The notes: a model not told the origin generated them from the letters alone. A stretch of DNA of 44,707 nucleotides from Clostridiaceae bacterium (GCA_021769555.1 JAETSR010000016.1:1-44707); one strand, 5' to 3'; positions 17,367 to 25,309 are shown, numbered from the stretch's first letter. A program made the numbers and translations.

Positions 17367-17395
17367 TTGCGCAAAAATAATGTTTGTGATATATT
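17367..17395 (+). promoter_or_regulatory. Promoter of the GlpA-like operon
   Basis: TTGCGC (17367-17372), 17-bp spacer, TATATT (17390-17395) with extended -10 TGA. The -35 boxes of this and the divergent xylB promoter are only 14 bp apart. Confidence 0.6.
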
Positions 17396-17437
17396 TATAT
17401 ATACGGTATTTACGGCTTTTAGGAAGGAGCGCGAGAC

Positions 17438-18889
17438 ATGAAAATATACGATGCCGTAGTCATAGGCGCGGGAGTGACCGGCTGTGCCGTGGCGAGGGAG
17501 CTGTCAAGATACAATGGCAGCTTTCTCACTCTGGAGCGGACCCCGGACGTGTGCGAGGGAACCAGCAAGGCGAACTCAGCCATAATCCACGCGGGCTTCG
17601 ACGCTCAGCCGGGAACCCTCAAGGCCCGGATGAACGTAAGGGGCAATAAAATGATGGACAGGCTCTCAAAGGAGCTTGATATACCCTTTAAGCGCATAGG
17701 GGCCCTGGTGACATGCCTCAGGGAGGAGGACCTGCCCCAGCTAAAGGAGCTTTTTGACAGGGGTATAGAGAACGGCGTGGAGGGGCTCTCCCTCCTTACC
17801 GGAGATGAGGCCCGGGCTGTGGAGCCAAACCTTACCGATGACGTGTGCGGGGCCCTGTCAGCCGAAACCTCCGGGGTGGTCTGCCCCTTTGAGCTGACCC
17901 TTGGGCTGGGAGAGAGCGCCGCGATAAACGGCGTGGAGTTCTCCTTTGACACCAGGGTGACAGGCCTTCGCCGGGAGGGCGAATACTGGCTTATTGAAAC
18001 CGAAAAGGGAGATATTCCGGCAAAGACCGTTGTGAATGCCGCAGGGGTCTATGCAGGGGAGCTGCACAATATGGTCTGCGAGGACAAGCTCAATATTATA
18101 CCGCGCAAGGGCGAGTACTGCCTGCTGGACAAGACCGCAGGGGGGCATGTGAGCCGTACAGTGTTCCAGCTGCCGGGAAAGCTGGGCAAGGGCGTGCTTG
18201 TGAGCCCCACCGTCCACGGGAACCTTCTGGTCGGCCCCACGGCCGTGGATGTGGAGGACCCGGAGGCGGCAAATACTACCGCCGAAGGGCTGAAAGAGGT
18301 GGCCGAGAAGTCCGGCTGGGCGGTGAAGGATGTGCCCATGCGCCAGGTGATAACCTCATTTATGGGCCTTAGGGCCCACGAGGAAGGGGACGACTTTATA
18401 CTGGGAGAATCTGCAGACGGCTTCTTCGACGCGGCCGGCATAGAGTCACCGGGCCTCACAAGCGCCCCGGCTATAGGGGAGTATCTCGGGGGGCTGATTG
18501 CCGAAAAGCTGAGCCTTGAGCAGAAAGAGAGCTTTGAGCCCATGAGAAGGGGCGTGCCCAGGGTGGCGGAGATGCCCATAGGGGAGCGGGCGGTGCTTAT
18601 AGAGAAAGACCCACGCTATGGAAACATAATCTGCCGCTGTGAGGAGGTCTCCGAGGGCGAGATACTGGACGCGGTGCACAGCGTGCTGGGAGCAAAGACC
18701 CTTGACGGGGTGAAGCGGCGCACCCGGGCCGGGATGGGCCGGTGCCAGGCGGGATTCTGCTCCCCGAGGGTGATGGAGATACTGTCAAGGGAGCTCGGTC
18801 TCGACATGACGGAGATAAGAAAGTCCGGCAAGGACTCTCAGATAGTGCTTGAGAAGACCCGGAAGGAGGCGCACGGAGATGGAGCATGA
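17438..18889 (+). CDS. GlpA-like FAD glycerol-3-phosphate dehydrogenase
   Basis: 483-aa flavoprotein of the DAO/GlpA type that likely oxidises glycerol-3-phosphate to dihydroxyacetone phosphate. An N-terminal FAD loop (GAGVTG, 10-15) is followed by the oxidase core. The C-terminus is a BFD-like [2Fe-2S] domain with C399, C401, C436 and C441. This form, followed by a pyridine-nucleotide oxidoreductase and DUF1667, is common in clostridia as an electron-transferring G3P dehydrogenase complex. The start has GGAAGGAG 9 nt upstream. The older family label (L-2-hydroxyglutarate oxidase-like) is a possible alternative substrate assignment. It overlaps the next gene by 11 nt. Confidence 0.85.
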   Translation: MKIYDAVVIGAGVTGCAVARELSRYNGSFLTLERTPDVCEGTSKANSAIIHAGFDAQPGTLKARMNVRGNKMMDRLSKELDIPFKRIGALVTCLREEDLPQLKELFDRGIENGVEGLSLLTGDEARAVEPNLTDDVCGALSAETSGVVCPFELTLGLGESAAINGVEFSFDTRVTGLRREGEYWLIETEKGDIPAKTVVNAAGVYAGELHNMVCEDKLNIIPRKGEYCLLDKTAGGHVSRTVFQLPGKLGKGVLVSPTVHGNLLVGPTAVDVEDPEAANTTAEGLKEVAEKSGWAVKDVPMRQVITSFMGLRAHEEGDDFILGESADGFFDAAGIESPGLTSAPAIGEYLGGLIAEKLSLEQKESFEPMRRGVPRVAEMPIGERAVLIEKDPRYGNIICRCEEVSEGEILDAVHSVLGAKTLDGVKRRTRAGMGRCQAGFCSPRVMEILSRELGLDMTEIRKSGKDSQIVLEKTRKEAHGDGA

Positions 18890-20144
18890 CATAGTTATAA
18901 TCGGCGGGGGGCCGGCAGGGCTTGCCGCCGCCATATCCGCCAAGGAGGCGGGAGCCGGGGATATACTCATACTTGAGCGGGAGAAGGAGCTGGGGGGGAT
19001 ACTAAACCAGTGCATACACAACGGCTTCGGCCTGCACACCTTTAAGGAGGAGCTCACAGGGCCTGAGTACGCCGCAAGGTATATCAGCAGAGTGAGGGAG
19101 CTTGGGATACCCTGCCTTCTGAGCACCACGGTGGTGGACCTGCAGAGGGACAGGGACGGATTGACCGTTACCTCTGTCAGCAGGCAGGACGGCCTTTTGC
19201 AGACCCGGGCAAAGGCTGTGATACTGGCCATGGGCTGCCGGGAGAGGCCAAGGGGAGCATTGAACATACCGGGCACAAGGCCGGCGGGGATATTCTCGGC
19301 GGGCACAGCCCAGAGGCTTGTGAATTTAGAGGGCTATATGCCCGGCAGACGCGTTGTGATTCTGGGCAGCGGGGATATCGGGCTGATAATGGCCCGGCGC
19401 ATGACATTGGAGGGCGCGAAGGTGCTCTGTGTAGCTGAGCTCCAGCCCTACTCCGGGGGGCTCAAGCGGAATATCGTCCAGTGCCTCAACGACTATGATA
19501 TACCCCTGAAGCTCAGCCATACGGTGGTGGACATCCGGGGCAGGGAGAGGGTCACCGACGTGACAATAGCTGAGGTCGGCCCGGACCTTCGGCCCATACC
19601 CGGTACGGAGGAGGACTATGAATGTGACACATTGCTGCTGTCCGTAGGGCTTCTCCCGGAAAACGAGCTGTCCCGGGCGGTGGGCGTGGAGCTGGCCCCG
19701 GTCACGGGCGGGCCTATTGTAAACGAGAGCCTTGAGACAAATATCCCCGGGGTATTCGCATGCGGGAACGTGCTGCATGTGCACGACCTGGTGGACTATG
19801 TTTCCCAGGAAGCGGCGGGAGCGGGCAGGAACGCCGCCGGGTATGCGCTGGGCGGAAGGGCCTCCGGAGGGGCGGGTATACCTATTGTCCCGGCGGGAGC
19901 AGTGCGGTACACGGTGCCCTGCACGGTGGACCCAGCGCGGATGGATGATGAGCTGGTGGTCCGCTTCCGGGTGGGCAGGAACATGCGGAAGGCCGCGGTT
20001 ACACTGAAAGCCGGGGGCAGAGAGCTCATAAGCAGGAAGCGCCCGGTTATGGCCCCCGGGGAGATGGAGCAGCTGACAATAGAGAGAGTGTGGCTTACAG
20101 GTTCTGAGGAGAGCCTCACCCTGGAAGCCCGGGAGGAGGAATAA
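18879..20144 (+). CDS. FAD/NAD(P)-dependent oxidoreductase, GlpA partner
   Basis: 421-aa two-dinucleotide-binding-domain flavoprotein with FAD loop IIGGGPAG (7-14), a cysteine motif near the flavin (LNQCIHNGFG) and a second Rossmann motif VILGSGDIG. In clostridial glp operons this protein sits between GlpA and DUF1667 and probably hands electrons between the dehydrogenase and NAD(P) or another carrier. The ATG at 18879 is chosen because AAGGAGG is 9 nt upstream and the protein begins at the Rossmann fold. It overlaps the GlpA-like gene by 11 nt and precedes DUF1667 by 2 nt. Confidence 0.85.
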   Translation: MEHDIVIIGGGPAGLAAAISAKEAGAGDILILEREKELGGILNQCIHNGFGLHTFKEELTGPEYAARYISRVRELGIPCLLSTTVVDLQRDRDGLTVTSVSRQDGLLQTRAKAVILAMGCRERPRGALNIPGTRPAGIFSAGTAQRLVNLEGYMPGRRVVILGSGDIGLIMARRMTLEGAKVLCVAELQPYSGGLKRNIVQCLNDYDIPLKLSHTVVDIRGRERVTDVTIAEVGPDLRPIPGTEEDYECDTLLLSVGLLPENELSRAVGVELAPVTGGPIVNESLETNIPGVFACGNVLHVHDLVDYVSQEAAGAGRNAAGYALGGRASGGAGIPIVPAGAVRYTVPCTVDPARMDDELVVRFRVGRNMRKAAVTLKAGGRELISRKRPVMAPGEMEQLTIERVWLTGSEESLTLEAREEE

Positions 20145-20146
20145 CC

Positions 20147-20515
20147 ATGCCTATAGTTGAGCTTACCTGCATAAGCTGCCCCTTGGGCTGCCCGCTTAAA
20201 GTTGAGACAGATGATGAGGGCAGAGTGCTCTCTGTCACCGGGAATACCTGCAAAAGGGGCGAGGCCTACGGCAGAAAGGAGGTCACGGCCCCCACCCGCA
20301 CCGTGACTTCAACAGTACGGCTGCTGGGCGGCAGCGCCCCGGTGGTCTCCGTGCGCACAAGGGAGGACATACCAAAGGGGAAGATATTCGATGTGATGGC
20401 GGAAATACGTGCCGCCGCCGTGACTGCTCCCGTGCATATCGGCGACGTGGTGATATCAAACATAGCCGGGACCGGCGTGGACCTGATAGCCACCGCGGAC
20501 AGGGAGGGGATATGA
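20147..20515 (+). CDS. DUF1667 protein of the glp operon
   Basis: 122-aa protein with an N-terminal cysteine cluster (C8, C11, C15 and C35) that should hold a metal or Fe-S centre, followed by a small beta-rich domain. DUF1667 members are found almost only next to GlpA-like and FAD-oxidoreductase genes and are presumed electron-transfer subunits of that complex. Its stop codon directly abuts the TTG start of the HAD gene. Confidence 0.85.
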   Translation: MPIVELTCISCPLGCPLKVETDDEGRVLSVTGNTCKRGEAYGRKEVTAPTRTVTSTVRLLGGSAPVVSVRTREDIPKGKIFDVMAEIRAAAVTAPVHIGDVVISNIAGTGVDLIATADREGI

Positions 20516-21235
20516 TTGCTCAGTGAAAATATAACCACATTGATGTTCGACCTGGACGGCACGCTGCTGCCCATGGAGCTCGAGAGCTTTACCAACACCT
20601 ATTTTAAGCTCCTTGCACAGAAGGCCGCGCCATATGGCTATGAGCCAGAGCAGCTTATCGCCGCCGTCTGGAAGGGCACTAAGGCCATGATAGCGAATGA
20701 CGGCTCCTGTCCTAATGACCGGCGCTTCTGGGAGACCTTTGCCGGGGAGCTTGGGGAGACGATACTGGATATGCGTCCGGTGTTCGACAGCTTCTATGCC
20801 AAGGAGTTCAACGGAGCAAAAGCGGCCACCAGAGAGAATCCCTTAGGGAAGAAAGCCGTAGACGCGGCTAAAAACGCCGGGTACACGGTGATACTCGCCA
20901 CAAACCCAATGTTTCCCGCCGTGGCCGTCGCTACAAGGCTTGGCTGGCTGGGGCTCGCCCCTGAGGACTTCTCGCTTGTCACCAGCTATGAAAACAGCTC
21001 CTACTGCAAGCCTAACCCCCTCTACTATACCCAGATACTGGAGCGGGCGGGGAGGAGCCCCGGCGAGTGCCTGATGGTGGGCAACGATGTGCGCGAGGAC
21101 GCCCTGGCCGCCCAAAAGGCGGGGCTTTCGGCGTACCTTATCACCGACTGCCTGGAAAACGCCGGCGGCGGGGACATCAGCTCCATACCCCACGGAAGCT
21201 TTACTGACTTTATGAAATTTGCCGGGCTGGAATAA
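20516..21235 (+). CDS. HAD-superfamily hydrolase
   Basis: 239-aa haloacid-dehalogenase-type phosphatase with motif I FDLDGTL (Asp12 nucleophile, Asp14 acid/base), a helical cap, motif II in LATNP and motif IV GNDVREDALAA. It probably hydrolyses a small phosphorylated metabolite; the substrate cannot be told. I take the TTG at 20516 as start: it follows the DUF1667 stop immediately and GGAGGGG is 6 nt upstream. Position in the operon suggests it may act on glycerol-phosphate-like compounds, but that is inference. Confidence 0.82.
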   Translation: MLSENITTLMFDLDGTLLPMELESFTNTYFKLLAQKAAPYGYEPEQLIAAVWKGTKAMIANDGSCPNDRRFWETFAGELGETILDMRPVFDSFYAKEFNGAKAATRENPLGKKAVDAAKNAGYTVILATNPMFPAVAVATRLGWLGLAPEDFSLVTSYENSSYCKPNPLYYTQILERAGRSPGECLMVGNDVREDALAAQKAGLSAYLITDCLENAGGGDISSIPHGSFTDFMKFAGLE

Positions 21236-21290
21236 AGCCGGCCCGCGCTAAAATAATATATTTATTAAATACACTCAGGAGGTAATTACA

Positions 21291-21599
21291 ATGGCAGTTC
21301 TTACGCTTACAAAGGAAAATTTCGAGGTCGAGGCTTTAAATTCCGATATCCCGGTGCTGGTGGATTTCTGGGCCGAGTGGTGCGGGCCCTGCCGTATGTT
21401 CTCCCCCATTGTGGACGAGTTCGCCGAGGAGAACGAGGGCAGGGTGAAGGTCGGCAAGGTAAATGTAGATGAGCAGCCGGAGCTCGCCGGACAGTATGGC
21501 GTTATGAGCATTCCCACGGCAATACTCTTTAAAAACGGCGAAACAGCCTCTACCATGGTTGGCGTCCAGCCAAAGTCCGCTTTGGAGGAGCTTATCTGA
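21291..21599 (+). CDS. trxA: Thioredoxin
   Basis: 102-aa thioredoxin with the redox pair C31/C34 in WCGPC and the cis-proline segment MSIPT. It reduces cytoplasmic disulfides and peroxiredoxin or ribonucleotide reductase partners. AGGAGG lies 7 nt before the ATG. Its reductase follows 3 nt downstream, so the pair is co-expressed. Confidence 0.95.
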   Translation: MAVLTLTKENFEVEALNSDIPVLVDFWAEWCGPCRMFSPIVDEFAEENEGRVKVGKVNVDEQPELAGQYGVMSIPTAILFKNGETASTMVGVQPKSALEELI

Positions 21600-21602
21600 G
21601 CC

Positions 21603-22520
21603 GTGGATGAAATTTTTGACCTGATGATAATAGGCGGCGGCCCTGCCGGGTACACAGCCGCGCTGTACGGGGCCAGGGCCGGGCTGTCAGTGGGGCTTTT
21701 GGAAAAGCTTGCCCCCGGTGGGCAGATGGGCACCACGGATATGGTGGACAACTACCCGGGCTTCCCCGAGGGAGTAAACGGCTTTGAGCTTGCGATGAAG
21801 ATGAAAGCCGGGGCCGAGCGCTTCGGCGCGAAGACCATATCGGCTGAGGCCATCGCCCTTGAACTCTCAGGGGATATCAAAACCCTGAAGACGTCCAGGG
21901 AGACCTACACCGCCCGGACAGTCATACTCGCCACAGGGGCCCAGCCGAGGGAGCTGGGGCTCCCCGGGGAGCGGGAGCTGAGAGGCAGGGGAATCTCATA
22001 CTGTGCCACTTGCGACGGCATGTTCTACAGGGGCAAAACCGTAGCCGTGGTGGGGGGAGGGAACACTGCCGTGGCCGACGCGCTGTACCTGTCGCGGATA
22101 TGCGAAAAGGTATACCTCATACACCGCCGGGATAAGCTCCGGGCCCCGCAGGTGCAGCAGCAAAACCTTGAGAAGGCCGGGAATGTGGAGTTTATCTGGG
22201 ACAGCACTGTTAAGGAGCTGCTCTCTGAACAGCGCCTCAGCGGGCTTATAGCTGAGAACAAGCACACTCTGGAGCGCCGCGAGCTCCGCTGCGACGGGGT
22301 TTTCGTCGCCGTGGGGCAGGTGCCTGAGACAGGGCTCTTTAAGGGCCAGGTGGAGCTGGACGGCTCAGGCTATGTTGTAGCCGGGGAGGACTGCCGCACG
22401 AGCATACCCGGGGTATTCGCCGCCGGGGACCTGAGGGCAAAGCCCCTTCGTCAGATAGTTACCGCAGCCTCAGACGGGGCTGTTGCCGCCACAGCCGCCC
22501 AGGAGTTCCTGGATATGTGA
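21603..22520 (+). CDS. trxB: Thioredoxin reductase
   Basis: 305-aa low-molecular-weight thioredoxin reductase: FAD loop IIGGGPAG (9-16), redox pair C134/C137 in CATCDG, NADPH loop GGGNTAV and C-terminal AAGDLRAKPLRQ. It starts with GTG three bases after the trxA stop; the only Shine-Dalgarno-like sequence (GGAGGAG) is 12 nt away, so it is probably coupled to trxA translation. Confidence 0.94.
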   Translation: MDEIFDLMIIGGGPAGYTAALYGARAGLSVGLLEKLAPGGQMGTTDMVDNYPGFPEGVNGFELAMKMKAGAERFGAKTISAEAIALELSGDIKTLKTSRETYTARTVILATGAQPRELGLPGERELRGRGISYCATCDGMFYRGKTVAVVGGGNTAVADALYLSRICEKVYLIHRRDKLRAPQVQQQNLEKAGNVEFIWDSTVKELLSEQRLSGLIAENKHTLERRELRCDGVFVAVGQVPETGLFKGQVELDGSGYVVAGEDCRTSIPGVFAAGDLRAKPLRQIVTAASDGAVAATAAQEFLDM

Positions 22521-22585
22521 CGATTCCCGGCCGAAAAGCGCCCGGCACTATTACAGGGGTACAGATAATTTTTTCAGTGAAATAC

Positions 22586-22628
22586 AACAGCAAGAGCCCG
22601 GAGGATTATCCCCCGGGCTCTTGCTGTT
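22586..22628. terminator. Long perfect hairpin between trxB and the GerQ-like gene
   Basis: 16-bp perfect inverted repeat (22586-22601, 22613-22628, arms AACAGCAAGAGCCCGG and its complement) with an 11-nt loop, between convergent genes. The T-run is poor on either side, but its position and stability argue for a shared transcription end. Confidence 0.75.
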
Positions 22629-22629
22629 A

Positions 22630-23052
22630 TTACCTGTGCGGGTTATTGCAGTTATTGCCGGGCAGCAGGTTATAATTCTGCCGCGGGCGGTCGTTGGGCA
22701 TGTAGAAGTAGACGAACTTTATGGAGAATATATCGCATATAATGAAGTTATTGGCCGCCTCATCGTAGAGGGTCACAAAGCTTCTGCCCACAAAGTAGAG
22801 CATGCCCTGCTTGCGGGTTATAAGCCCTGTGCCGATGAGAAACTCTATTACCACGAAGTTGCCGATATTCTGGGCAAGTATCATCTGCATGGACCCGCGC
22901 ATTTCCTCGGAGTCGAAATCCTCCTGCACCGGGTGCTCAAAATTGTCCATGGCCGCCGCGCCGTCGGCCTCGGCCATATAGTCCGCCCGGCTCATTAACC
23001 TCCTCATTGCGGCTGAGTTCCTGCCGCACTCACGTCTCTGATTCCCTGTCAT
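22630..23052 (-). CDS. GerQ-like spore coat/germination protein (candidate)
   Basis: 140-aa protein, not a clear named match. A polar, Met/Arg/Ala-rich N-terminus (1-50) is followed by a compact domain (about 52-118) whose hydrophobic pattern (ILAQNIGNFVVIEF, later GRSFVTLYDE and FSIKFVYF) resembles the beta-barrel domain of Bacillus GerQ, which localises CwlJ in the spore coat. It lies 30 nt downstream of cwlJ in the same direction; cwlJ-gerQ is a known gene pair in the Bacillus cereus group. A CGGAGG site is 6 nt before the ATG. The assignment rests on context plus pattern and needs a profile comparison. Confidence 0.55.
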   Translation of the reverse strand: MTGNQRRECGRNSAAMRRLMSRADYMAEADGAAAMDNFEHPVQEDFDSEEMRGSMQMILAQNIGNFVVIEFLIGTGLITRKQGMLYFVGRSFVTLYDEAANNFIICDIFSIKFVYFYMPNDRPRQNYNLLPGNNCNNPHR

Positions 23053-23082
23053 AAGCTGCCTCCGTTTCAGTGTAAAATATTG

Positions 23083-23517
23083 TCATGTGTCCGCGTAGCT
23101 CTCGGTTGGGTTATAGAAGCAGTGGTCCCCAAGGCGGATAACGAACTGCCCCACCTGGGAGGGAAAATTCTCCCTGCATGTGGGCTTAAAGGGGTTGAAA
23201 TACCAAAGGGCGAAGCCCAGGTTTGTCAGCCGGTTTCCCGCCATGGCCCAGTCCGCGATGCCGTAGTGCACGTCGGTAGGCCGCATATTGTAGATGTTCT
23301 GCATATTATACTGCCCTCCAACGGTCTCCATAACACAGGTGAACTGCCTGGGCTGATAGATGACCTGCCGCACAGTGAGGAGCCGGCCGTATTCGCCGTA
23401 GGTCACCTGCACCCGGTTCATCACCACACAGGCCACGGCCTGCATTCCGGTATCCCCTTCGCCGCCGGCCTCGCACTCGATTATCCGAGCCAGCAGCTCT
23501 CTGTCAGAAAACGCCAC
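23083..23517 (-). CDS. cwlJ: Spore cortex-lytic cell wall hydrolase CwlJ
   Basis: 144-aa SleB/CwlJ-family hydrolase (Hydrolase_2 fold), acting on the spore cortex peptidoglycan during germination. It has no signal peptide and almost exactly the size of B. subtilis CwlJ. Visible family segments are ARIIECEAGGEG with the likely catalytic Glu16, TVRQVIYQP, FALWYFNP and the C-terminal HCFYNPTE. The start is GTG with AAGGAGG 7 nt upstream. Lack of an export signal fits a mother-cell-made coat enzyme. It marks the host as a spore former. Confidence 0.88.
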   Translation of the reverse strand: MAFSDRELLARIIECEAGGEGDTGMQAVACVVMNRVQVTYGEYGRLLTVRQVIYQPRQFTCVMETVGGQYNMQNIYNMRPTDVHYGIADWAMAGNRLTNLGFALWYFNPFKPTCRENFPSQVGQFVIRLGDHCFYNPTESYADT

Positions 23518-23666
23518 GTCCCTTCCTCCTTATGTTGGTGGTAATGTATATGCGCGGTGGACCGCCGGTATTCCTGGGGCTGGCCGCCTCCGCCGTCATA
23601 GAGGACCAGGGCCAGGAGTATCAGCAGCATTATAAGTATCGGGAGCAGGCGCTTTATAGTTTGCAT
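23481..23666 (-). CDS. Possible small membrane protein upstream of cwlJ
   Basis: Open frame of 61 codons from ATG 23666 (65 from ATG 23678). It has one hydrophobic helix (about 5-23) and a polar His/Gln-rich tail, with codon use like the neighbours. It begins about 55 nt after a sigma-A-like start site and overlaps cwlJ by 37 nt. The ribosome binding site is poor (GGAG 12 nt from ATG 23666, or touching ATG 23678). It may be a real small gene coupled to cwlJ or just leader sequence. Confidence 0.35.
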   Translation of the reverse strand: MQTIKRLLPILIMLLILLALVLYDGGGGQPQEYRRSTAHIHYHQHKEEGTWRFLTESCWLG

Positions 23667-23691
23667 ATGTCCGTTCATCTCCACGCAAAGT

Positions 23692-23720
23692 TTGACTATA
23701 AATATATAGTATGTTATAAC
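23692..23720 (+). promoter_or_regulatory. Promoter of the ribbon-helix-helix gene
   Basis: TTGACT (23692-23697), 17-bp spacer, TATAAC (23715-23720) with extended -10 TGT. The -10 lies in the palindrome GTTATAAC (23713-23720). Confidence 0.65.
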
Positions 23721-23726
23721 TACATA

Positions 23727-23756
23727 AGTATAGCATAGATAAAACTCCTCTGTCAA
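23727..23756 (-). promoter_or_regulatory. Promoter reading towards cwlJ
   Basis: Minus-strand TTGACA (23751-23756), 18-bp spacer, TATACT (23727-23732) with extended -10 TGC. Just downstream, CATACTAT (23713-23706) resembles a sigma-E -10 box, which would suit a mother-cell gene, but its -35 is weak. Confidence 0.6.
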
Positions 23757-23783
23757 GGTAAAATACCTATTGAGGTGAAGCTT

Positions 23784-23978
23784 ATGCCCGACGAGATAAA
23801 GATAACAAAAAAGCGCCCCCGGCGGGGGGACGACGGCCATAAGATAGTGTCTGTGCGCATGAAGGATGAGACCATCGAGCGCCTTGACGACCTGGCCGAG
23901 AGGACCAACCGCTCGCGAAACGAGCTTATCAATATGCTGCTGGACTCGGCGCTGGATATTGTCAGGGTGGAGGAGTAA
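23784..23978 (+). CDS. Ribbon-helix-helix DNA-binding protein
   Basis: 64-aa CopG/Arc-type protein: a basic N-terminal arm (KKRPRR), the beta-strand KIVSVRMKD and helices DETIERLDDLAERTNRSRNELINMLLDSAL, the standard MetJ/Arc fold that dimerises and inserts the strand in the DNA major groove. ATG at 23784 with GAGGTGA 5 nt upstream. No toxin follows it; a terminator comes 12 nt after the stop. It probably binds the AT-rich promoter region it shares with cwlJ, which is inference. Confidence 0.8.
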   Translation: MPDEIKITKKRPRRGDDGHKIVSVRMKDETIERLDDLAERTNRSRNELINMLLDSALDIVRVEE

Positions 23979-23990
23979 ATTTTTCAGCAC

Positions 23991-24029
23991 AACAAGAGGG
24001 CCCTCCCTGCTTGGGAGAGCCCTCTTGTT
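23991..24029 (+). terminator. Terminator after the RHH gene
   Basis: Stem of 17 bp with one mismatch (23991-24007 and 24013-24029, starting AACAAGAGGGC and ending GCCCTCTTGTT) around a TGCTT loop. It ends the RHH transcript and marks the left edge of the AT-rich island. Confidence 0.85.
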
Positions 24030-24113
24030 CAAAAGCCATGTCACGGGAAACACTAAGCGTACTACAAAATGAGCAAAATAGCCGGAGCCTTCCAGAAGGT
24101 ACCCAGATTTCAC

Positions 24114-24142
24114 TTGAAAAACTGAATAAATAGTACTAAAAT
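24114..24142 (+). promoter_or_regulatory. Promoter of the island genes
   Basis: TTGAAA (24114-24119), 17-bp spacer, TAAAAT (24137-24142). The first island gene starts about 30 nt later. Confidence 0.7.
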
Positions 24143-24172
24143 TATATATAAAAAGGAAACGAAGTGAAAACC

Positions 24173-24520
24173 ATGGTTAAACTCGACAAATCTAAAAAAC
24201 TTCCTTATAAGACCTACTTTTTCTACTTCTACTCACTAACTGGACAACTCATTAAACTCATGGAAAACTCAAATGAAACAGACTACTCACTACACGACTT
24301 CGATGAGATGCAAAAACGCGTACCTAAATCAAAACAAATAGAAGAACTAATATACTACAAAGATGCCCCCAACTTCGTAACGAACGACCCATGTTTCTGC
24401 ATATCCAATTATCCACCAAAATATCTATTCGAAAAATTGGAAGAACTCAGAGCAAGTAAAGAAGAAATCGAAATTGGGTACAGACTTTCAGAATTCGCAC
24501 GAAAATACAGACAGGATTGA
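24173..24520 (+). CDS. Island paralog 1, unknown function
   Basis: 115-aa protein of no family I know. It shares with the next two genes an N-terminal block M-V-x-LDKSKKLP-x-KTYF and a central block (CISNYPPKYL) followed by an acidic/charged helix. The region between the blocks is variable and hydrophobic/aromatic. No signal peptide or TM helix is evident, so it is likely cytoplasmic. I use ATG 24173 because it aligns with both paralogs; an in-frame GTG at 24164 with AAGGA 6 nt upstream would add three residues. Codon use is AT-rich. Confidence 0.7.
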   Translation: MVKLDKSKKLPYKTYFFYFYSLTGQLIKLMENSNETDYSLHDFDEMQKRVPKSKQIEELIYYKDAPNFVTNDPCFCISNYPPKYLFEKLEELRASKEEIEIGYRLSEFARKYRQD

Positions 24521-24621
24521 TGTGCAGATTAAACACGTTTCAACACAAGACATCATCAACAGACTAAAACAACCATTTAACCACTCCCTACACCTAAAAT
24601 CACACAAAAGGAGCGTCAACC
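24521..24621 (+). other. Spacer between island paralogs 1 and 2
   Basis: 101 bases of A/C-rich sequence. A 37-codon frame opens at GTG 24522 and runs past the start of paralog 2, but it has no ribosome binding site and no recognisable product. It may be a remnant of a gene. An AAAGGAG site for paralog 2 lies at its right end. Confidence 0.4.
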
Positions 24622-24996
24622 ATGATTACACTTGACAAGTCTCAAAAATTACCTCACAAAACCTATTTCTATTTTCCTGAAATACTTGCCGACTGCATGA
24701 GCCAACTTTTTTATCAATCCAACGAAAATCAAGTAAAACTAGCGCCAGCGATTGAATTAAATTATCTCGTTCCAGAAGACAAAAGGAAAACCACACTACA
24801 ATACTATAAAACAGATTCAACATTCATCGATAACAACCCCTGCGTATGCATATCCAAATATCCAGAGCGCTATTTATTCGAAACACTAGAAAAACACATC
24901 AACGATTCCGAAAGATACAACAAAAACCGACAATTCTCCAAAAAATTAACTGAAATCCGAAAACAAGGCAGTGAAAAACATGGTGACACTCGATAA
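24622..24996 (+). CDS. Island paralog 2, unknown function
   Basis: 124-aa paralog with the same two blocks: MITLDKSQKLPHKTYF at the start and CISKYPERYLFETLEKHINDSERY in the middle, followed by a Lys/Arg-rich C-terminus. It has the clearest ribosome binding site of the three (AAAGGAG, 8 nt). A Cys-x-Cys-Ile-Ser motif precedes the YP pair in paralogs 1 and 2, whereas paralog 3 keeps only the second Cys. Its end overlaps paralog 3 by 17 nt, so the two are coupled. No function can be assigned. Confidence 0.72.
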   Translation: MITLDKSQKLPHKTYFYFPEILADCMSQLFYQSNENQVKLAPAIELNYLVPEDKRKTTLQYYKTDSTFIDNNPCVCISKYPERYLFETLEKHINDSERYNKNRQFSKKLTEIRKQGSEKHGDTR

Positions 24997-25309
24997 ATCC
25001 AAGAAACTACCCTTTAAGACTTATTTTCATATACCTCCATATACAACCACCTATCTCCAAGGCCTATTTTACGTCTCACACGAAAAACACTACAAAATCA
25101 TAAACGCATCAGGCCAAAAACCACAACAAAACAGCGAAACAAACACCATAAATCCCGGTCACAAAATATGTATATCCAACTACCCCGAGGATTACCTGTC
25201 CAGCATGCTCGAAGACTATATCAATGATGACGAACGATTTGAGCAAGTAATGAAATACTCACAAGCCCTGAAAGAAATAAGAATAAAACAAGATGAAAAC
25301 ATTCAGTAG
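24980..25309 (+). CDS. Island paralog 3, unknown function
   Basis: 109-aa paralog: MVTLDKSKKLPFKTYF, then a variable middle rich in Asn/Gln/Thr, then KICISNYPEDYLSSMLEDYINDDERF and a helical tail. As in paralog 1, a GTG three codons before the ATG (24971) is an alternative start, and the GTG-AAA-AMC-ATG-GT context is the same in both, which suggests duplication including the start region. It ends 39 nt before the convergent pgsA with no terminator visible. Confidence 0.7.
   Translation: MVTLDKSKKLPFKTYFHIPPYTTTYLQGLFYVSHEKHYKIINASGQKPQQNSETNTINPGHKICISNYPEDYLSSMLEDYINDDERFEQVMKYSQALKEIRIKQDENIQ

Noticed and set aside
23481-24113. 210-codon minus-strand frame covering the RHH gene
   Set aside because: Most of it is antisense to the RHH gene and its terminator; only the last 61-65 codons could be real and are listed separately.
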